Assembly (NCBI GenBank): GCA_027578815.1
Contig: JANBTH010000888.1
Span: forward strand, 1-10,052
Length of the DNA stretch: 10,052 nucleotides
Source of the DNA: Coemansia sp. RSA 1804
Lineage: Eukaryota; Kickxellomycota; Kickxellomycetes; Kickxellales; Kickxellaceae
Reading direction: 5' to 3'
Every line of letters begins with the position of its first letter. Position 1 is the first letter of the stretch. This document shows positions 6,518-10,052 of the stretch, piece by piece. The notes below the pieces were generated by a model. That model did no database searches. It saw only the letters and a program-made list of their open reading frames with translations, and was not told the DNA's origin. Position numbers and translations under genes: made by a program.

Positions 6518-7015
6518 CTACTCGCCGTGCTTGAGCATCTGGACAAACTCGCGGTACTTGAGGAAGCCGTCCGGCGTTATTGGAGCATGCTTGAACAGAA
6601 GGTCGACCTCCTTCTGCGAGAAGCGGTCGCCCATCTCCATCAGCGCATCCTTCAGCTCGTCAGCAGAGATGAGTCCGTTGCCGTCAATATCGAAAGCCTG
6701 GAACGCCGCGAGGATCTCGCTTTCGGGGTCGGTGCCGCTCAGATGCTCGCCCATCAGCGTCAGAAACATGGTGAAGTTTATCGGGCCAGGCGCCTCGTTT
6801 ACCATTGCATCAATGTAGCTGTCTGTCACATTCTGGCCCAGCGACCCGAGCATCTCCCGCAGGTCGTCCCGGTCGATGATGCTGTCCGAGTTGTTGTCGA
6901 ATATCCCAAACGCCTCCTTGAACTCGGAGATTTGCTTCTGGTCAAAGATTGCAAACACATTGGAGTTTTGCCGTACCGCACGCTTCTTCTTGTTCAGAGC
7001 CTTTGCCGTGGACAT
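6518..7015 (-). CDS. RLC1: Myosin II regulatory light chain
   Basis: This intronless 165-residue EF-hand protein matches non-muscle myosin II regulatory light chains rather than calmodulin or the essential chain. The stretch VRQNSNVFAIFDQKQISEFK corresponds to the phosphorylated N-terminus and first helix of animal chains, and NEAPGPINFTMFLT and MGDRF are family hallmarks. It should bind the second IQ motif of the cytokinetic heavy chain and regulate it in the contractile ring. Ser18 sits where animal chains carry the activating Ser19; the neighbouring Thr is Asn17 here. EF-hand 1 (residues 40-51) has ligands D40, N42, D44, D48 and D51. EF-hand 3 (109-120, DIDGNGLISADE) is fully canonical, while 2 and 4 are degenerate. 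The start at 7015 is the first ATG in frame (A at -3), and no ATG occurs in the 185 nt upstream. The frame remains open upstream but begins only at a TTG. Length suits the family (about 165-185). Confidence 0.93.
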   Translation of the reverse strand: MSTAKALNKKKRAVRQNSNVFAIFDQKQISEFKEAFGIFDNNSDSIIDRDDLREMLGSLGQNVTDSYIDAMVNEAPGPINFTMFLTLMGEHLSGTDPESEILAAFQAFDIDGNGLISADELKDALMEMGDRFSQKEVDLLFKHAPITPDGFLKYREFVQMLKHGE

Positions 7016-7072
7016 TCTATGCGTTTTTCTGGCGTTTTTATGTGTATAGGGAAGCCACCTTTGAATTAGTAT

Positions 7073-7081
7073 GTAAACAAA
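7073..7081 (+). promoter_or_regulatory. Forkhead-type site GTAAACAAA (RLC1 side)
   Basis: An exact GTAAACAAA, the core bound by fungal forkhead factors (Fkh2/Sep1 type), lies 58 nt upstream of the RLC1 ATG. Such sites drive mitotic and cytokinesis genes in yeasts. Binding here is inferred from sequence only. Confidence 0.4.
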
Positions 7082-7264
7082 TGAAATGCAGACCAGCAGG
7101 CTGGGCAATAATACAAGTAAAGAATATAATAATAATGTTTTCGGTATAGTACGAAAATGACACGCAAAGCAAGCCAGAAAGAAATGAAAAACAAACAAAG
7201 CGTTTGGTTTAAGCTCTTCTTTCTGCGCTTGTGGGGATGCTGCAAATGCGAGAAAGCGCAGCCA

Positions 7265-7270
7265 ACGCGT
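7265..7270. promoter_or_regulatory. MluI cell-cycle box (ACGCGT)
   Basis: The palindrome ACGCGT lies 183 nt before the ORC4 ATG. In yeasts this is the MBF/SBF-type site of G1/S genes, including replication genes. The same hexamer also occurs three other times in this window (3858, and within VPS5 and ORC4), so the match alone is weak. Confidence 0.3.
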
Positions 7271-7397
7271 GATATGCTTTTGTTTTCTTAATCTTTCAAG
7301 TTTCGCTCAACCCATATGCTCAAATATCGCAAATTAACCACCGGTCCGCCGCAGCAAGCATTCTGTGCCCTTTTCGGGTTCTTCTGTTCCTGCCTCT

Positions 7398-7406
7398 TTT
7401 GTTTAC
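7398..7406 (-). promoter_or_regulatory. Forkhead-type site GTAAACAAA (ORC4 side)
   Basis: The same nine bases as at 7073, but on the opposite strand, 47 nt before the ORC4 ATG. A related ATAAACAAA follows on the minus strand near 7423-7431. Binding is inferred only. Confidence 0.35.
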
Positions 7407-7452
7407 AATTTTGTTTTATTTTCTTTGTTTATATTAACTATTATTCTGCATT

Positions 7453-8958
7453 ATGACTGCAAGAAAGGGTGCTGCTGCAAAGCAAAGCAACGGAAACATT
7501 GCCGATGCAGTCGCCAAGGCCAGACGGCTGGTGATGGGACGGCTCTGTGGACGCATACCGCTTCCGGAGCTAGTTGGCCTCGCCTCGCCGTTTGAAGCGG
7601 TCTACTCACTTCTCGACCGCACAGTATCCAGCAACGAGGGCAACTCTGCATTGCTCATCGGCCCTCGCGGCTCTGGGAAATCGGCGATTGTGCACAAGGC
7701 GCTTGCCGCTCTAGCCGAGAAGAAGCACAGCGGTGGAAGCGTGAATGGTCACCGCCAGGCAGTGCCTAGCAGCCCCAAGCACCACGTCGTGCGACTCAAC
7801 GGGTTTATTCACACGACCGACAGAATTGCGCTTCGCGACATTGCCCGGCAGCTGCTTATTGAGCAGGATCTTGAAAACATTCTGATCGGCTCGTTTGCAG
7901 ACGCGTTTTCGTATATCCTCAACCTCATGCGCTCAGCCGGGGCAGACGATGATGAGACACAACAACATAATCAACAACAGCCGCCGGTTCTGTTTATTCT
8001 TGAGGAGTTCGATCTGCTGGCCCAGCATCCAAAGCAGTCGCTGCTGTACACGCTTTTTGATATTGCGCAGAGCCAGCAGACGCCGATTGCCGTGCTGGGC
8101 GTCACTGCTCGTATCGATGTGATGGATCTGCTAGAGAAGCGTGTCAAGTCGCGGTTCTCGCACCGACAGATTCATGTTCACCAGGCACAATCTTTGACTG
8201 ACTTTACAGCAATACTCAGGACTGCTCTTTCGGTGCCATTGTTACCCACGCCTGCATCCATTGGTTCCACAAGTCAATCTTCAGATTCCTACGCAATCCA
8301 GTTTAATGCCGAGGTTGACGAGATCCTCGCAACACCCGAAGTGGAGACATACATATCCGACACATTTGACTTTGGAAAGGACGTGCAGCAGCTGTTCCGC
8401 GGATTCATTCCTGCCGTTGCCCGCCTGTCACCGCTGGAACCCAGTCTGTCGCTTTCATGCGTGCGGGACAGTGTAGCAAAGGAAGCAATGTCTGCAAAGC
8501 TCCAGGTCCTTGCAAGCATCTCTCTTCTCGAACTCTGTCTGATTATCGCAATGAAAAGTCTCGTGCAGAGCGGTAGCAGCAAGTACAACTTCGAGATGGT
8601 GTACAACGAGTACAAGACGTTTATGTCGCGGCATCTGATGGCAGTGGCTTCGGGTGGTGCAATGAAGGTGTACAAAAAACCGGTGGCATTGAAGGCGTTT
8701 GAGACGTTGGTGGAGCTCGAGATTGTGCGGCCCCTGGTTACTGCGTCTATGGGTGGTGATGGCGCCAGTGGTAGCACTTCTGGCGGCGGCACACTTGGTC
8801 GCAATGATCTGCTTGCCGGTGCTGCACAGGGTGCGCGTGCGCCAAAGGAATATCGCATGGTTCAGATGATGCTGGAGCCCGGCCAGGTTGTTGAGCTGGT
8901 TGCTGACCGCATCGATGTGCCTGCTATCATTAGGCGGTGGTCTCAGTCGATAATGTAA
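7453..8958 (+). CDS. ORC4: Origin recognition complex subunit 4
   Basis: Orc4 is one of the AAA+ subunits of ORC, the nuclear complex that marks replication origins and loads MCM with Cdc6 and Cdt1. The 501-residue product has no intron and starts at the first ATG (A at -3). The Walker A motif GPRGSGKS is at 70-77. Walker B is VLFILEEFD at 179-187, then the family block LLYTLFDIAQSQQTPIAVLG. KRVKSRFSHRQI at 229-240 is highly conserved in Orc4 and holds the arginine finger that reaches the Orc1 ATP site. The winged-helix part begins near 350 (LQVLASISLLELCLIIAMKS) and includes FEMVYNEYKTF. Human ORC4 has 436 residues; the excess here lies in low-complexity loops: about 165-176 (acidic then Gln-rich), a Ser/Thr-rich linker near 260-280, and a Gly/Ala-rich loop at 434-463. 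The gene is divergent from the myosin light chain. Confidence 0.95.
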   Translation: MTARKGAAAKQSNGNIADAVAKARRLVMGRLCGRIPLPELVGLASPFEAVYSLLDRTVSSNEGNSALLIGPRGSGKSAIVHKALAALAEKKHSGGSVNGHRQAVPSSPKHHVVRLNGFIHTTDRIALRDIARQLLIEQDLENILIGSFADAFSYILNLMRSAGADDDETQQHNQQQPPVLFILEEFDLLAQHPKQSLLYTLFDIAQSQQTPIAVLGVTARIDVMDLLEKRVKSRFSHRQIHVHQAQSLTDFTAILRTALSVPLLPTPASIGSTSQSSDSYAIQFNAEVDEILATPEVETYISDTFDFGKDVQQLFRGFIPAVARLSPLEPSLSLSCVRDSVAKEAMSAKLQVLASISLLELCLIIAMKSLVQSGSSKYNFEMVYNEYKTFMSRHLMAVASGGAMKVYKKPVALKAFETLVELEIVRPLVTASMGGDGASGSTSGGGTLGRNDLLAGAAQGARAPKEYRMVQMMLEPGQVVELVADRIDVPAIIRRWSQSIM

Positions 8959-9724
8959 CCTCATTTTCATTGTTTGGTTGTTGAATTAACATGATTATGA
9001 TCTATAGCGATCCTTTGCTCTGTTCCTTGCTTTTAGCCTACGTGAGGTCATTGGCTAGGGCAGAGACAAATGGACAGGCAGAACTTGAAAACCAACACTG
9101 TGTTTGAGACAACATGTCTAGTGTCCACCAACACACGAACAAGCAGTATATGCATGTGTTATATGTGGTCCACATTATTACATCTATTGCCAATGTCTCT
9201 TACCCCACAAACGCTTTTTGTTGCTTTTTCGTCATTTAGTTTCTGGAAATACGGAGCTTTCAAGCGTCTTTACCCCTTCCTTTTTTATGAAGGCAAAACC
9301 CCTGCAGCGGTTTCGCATTTTACTGCGTTAGACTATTGTTGACGAACGACAAGTGTCTTGTGTAGAATCAAAGGCTGTTGGAGTCGTCCGAGTAGTTTGT
9401 TTGTTTTTAAACAGTAGTAGTAAAGCACTTGACATCATAATCCAGAGTTGGACTTGCCCTGGATTGAGTCACTTCTGGGGGCTTCCAAAACACTTTATGT
9501 TGCAAGCGACCTATCAGAATATACAATTCGGTTTTATTGCAAACAAATGTCTAAGACGTCAGTCGTAGTCGGTTGATCTGTCTAGTCATTTGCAATAGAG
9601 AATACACATGTTGAAATACAAAACATTGTGTACTACATACTACTACTGATACTACTTTGCCTAGAGTGTGTGCAATATAGGCTACTACCAGGAGGTATTT
9701 TGCATGTTGCTGCCTGAAATGCAA

Positions 9725-9736
9725 CTCTATATAGAG
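9725..9736. promoter_or_regulatory. Palindromic TATA-type element CTCTATATAGAG
   Basis: A perfect 12-bp palindrome has TATATAGA at its core, which fits the TATA-box consensus. It lies 189 nt before the ATG of the secreted-protein gene and 21 nt before the GC palindrome. It could be that gene's TATA box, which would place transcription start near or inside the GC palindrome. Confidence 0.35.
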
Positions 9737-9757
9737 CACAGTCGTTTGGCGCTGGTC

Positions 9758-9773
9758 TTGCGCGGCCGCGCAA
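9758..9773. repeat. Perfect 16-bp GC-rich palindrome
   Basis: TTGCGCGGCCGCGCAA equals its own reverse complement and stands out as the only very GC-rich island in AT-rich flanking DNA. It contains CGG/CCG half-sites of the kind bound by fungal Zn(II)2Cys6 factors. It lies 151 nt upstream of the last gene's start codon. Confidence 0.7.
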
Positions 9774-9924
9774 TGTTACCCGCAAAGTCTGTCGTCTTAA
9801 CTTTTTGCATATCCATATTTAATAACTGTTAGTACCCTTTTATTATTATAATCCTCAATTTTAAATATTCAATCACCAGGCTTACAGCAGTGTAACCAAC
9901 TGCATTATCTTTTATAAACGCACA

Positions 9925-10052
9925 ATGCAGGGGATTGTTCTTGCCTTGAGCATATACGCGACAGCCATAGCAGGGCTGCCAAGTCCGCAGTACGGGATGG
10001 GCGGGTACGGCGGGTACCCGATGGGCGGCGGCAACGCTGGGCCGATGATGAT
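9925..10052 (+). CDS. Secreted Gly/Met/Tyr-rich protein (partial, runs off right edge)
   Basis: The ATG at 9925 opens a frame of 42 complete codons that is still open at the window end. The first 17 residues, MQGIVLALSIYATAIAG, form a short signal peptide with a likely cleavage after AIA or AG. The mature part begins LPSPQYGMGGYGGYPMGGGN and is made of Gly, Met, Tyr and Pro in a GYGGYPMGGG-like pattern. Such proteins are often cell-wall or extracellular structural or adhesive proteins, but I do not recognise this one and assign no function. The GC-rich biased codons contrast sharply with the AT-rich DNA just upstream, which supports a real start. The A at -3 fits a eukaryotic start. Confidence 0.75.
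   Translation, partial: MQGIVLALSIYATAIAGLPSPQYGMGGYGGYPMGGGNAGPMM

Larger units (their letters stand above)
7016..7452. promoter_or_regulatory. Divergent RLC1/ORC4 promoter
   Basis: These 437 bp serve two genes transcribed away from each other. The RLC1-proximal third and the ORC4 leader are AT- and T-rich. The ORC4 side ends in TTGTTTATATTAACTATTATTC just before its ATG. There are two forkhead-type sites and one MluI-type box, listed separately. No upstream ATG lies within 185 nt of the RLC1 start on its sense strand. Confidence 0.6.
8959..9924. other. Intergenic region, ORC4 3' flank and promoter of the last gene
   Basis: This is 966 bp without a convincing gene. The left part is the ORC4 3' flank and shows no exact AATAAA. 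ORFs of 60-90 codons cross it, but none has a recognisable motif. The middle contains TACTAC-rich sequence (9632-9656) and a 7-bp inverted repeat AATCCAG/CTGGATT (9439-9465). The right part has a palindromic TATA-type element at 9725, a 16-bp GC palindrome at 9758, then AT-rich DNA up to the ATG at 9925. I see no tRNA or snoRNA signature. Confidence 0.5.

Noticed and set aside
7016..7198. N-terminal extension of the light chain with a hydrophobic segment
   Set aside because: The frame is open upstream but contains no ATG (it begins at a TTG). Family alignment places the N-terminus at the ATG at 7015, so this is leader sequence.
9070..9568. Two plus-strand ORFs of 90 and 71 codons
   Set aside because: They show no recognisable motifs and an AT-rich, non-coding-like composition, and the second lacks an ATG start. 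Chance ORFs of this size are expected in 1 kb.

Overview
This window looks like nuclear DNA of a fungus. It carries spliceosomal introns (GTACGT and GTAAGT donors), pyrimidine-rich leaders, no bacterial-style ribosome binding sites, and single-copy eukaryotic genes in tight divergent and convergent pairs. Three of the five recognisable genes (VPS5, the myosin light chain, ORC4) need no intron in their coding region, and intergenic gaps are mostly 0.2 to 0.5 kb. This compact style, together with an animal-like myosin regulatory light chain, fits an early-diverging fungus (zygomycete grade, perhaps Kickxellomycotina-like) better than an ascomycete. That placement is an inference, not a proof.

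Layout from left to right. Bases 1-831 (minus) hold the first coding exon of a 14-3-3 protein followed by a long, pyrimidine-rich intron that leaves the window at the left edge. Bases 832-2773 are about 1.9 kb with no convincing gene: 14-3-3 leader and upstream DNA, simple repeats, a perfect 10-bp inverted repeat, and one doubtful 123-residue ORF. Bases 2774-3646 (minus) are a three-exon SGF11 gene (SAGA deubiquitinase module) whose middle exon appears to be only 14 nt. It is divergent from VPS5 (4103-6325, plus), the PX-BAR sorting nexin of retromer. VPS5 converges on a myosin regulatory light chain gene (6518-7015, minus), which shares a 437-bp divergent promoter with ORC4 (7453-8958, plus). 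After a gene-free stretch of about 1 kb containing a 16-bp GC-rich palindrome, the window ends inside a gene for a secreted Gly/Met/Tyr-rich protein (from 9925, plus).

The genes do not form a pathway. They are housekeeping functions: 14-3-3 signalling, chromatin deubiquitination, endosomal retrieval, cytokinetic myosin and replication origin licensing. The one plausible regulatory link is the light chain/ORC4 promoter, which has two mirrored forkhead-type GTAAACAAA sites and one MluI cell-cycle box, and which lies between two genes whose products act in the cell cycle. I found no mobile element, CRISPR array, rRNA, tRNA or obvious novel multi-gene system. The most informative observations are the SGF11 micro-exon, its frame-preserving stop-free second intron, the mirrored forkhead sites, and the canonical third EF-hand loop in the light chain.
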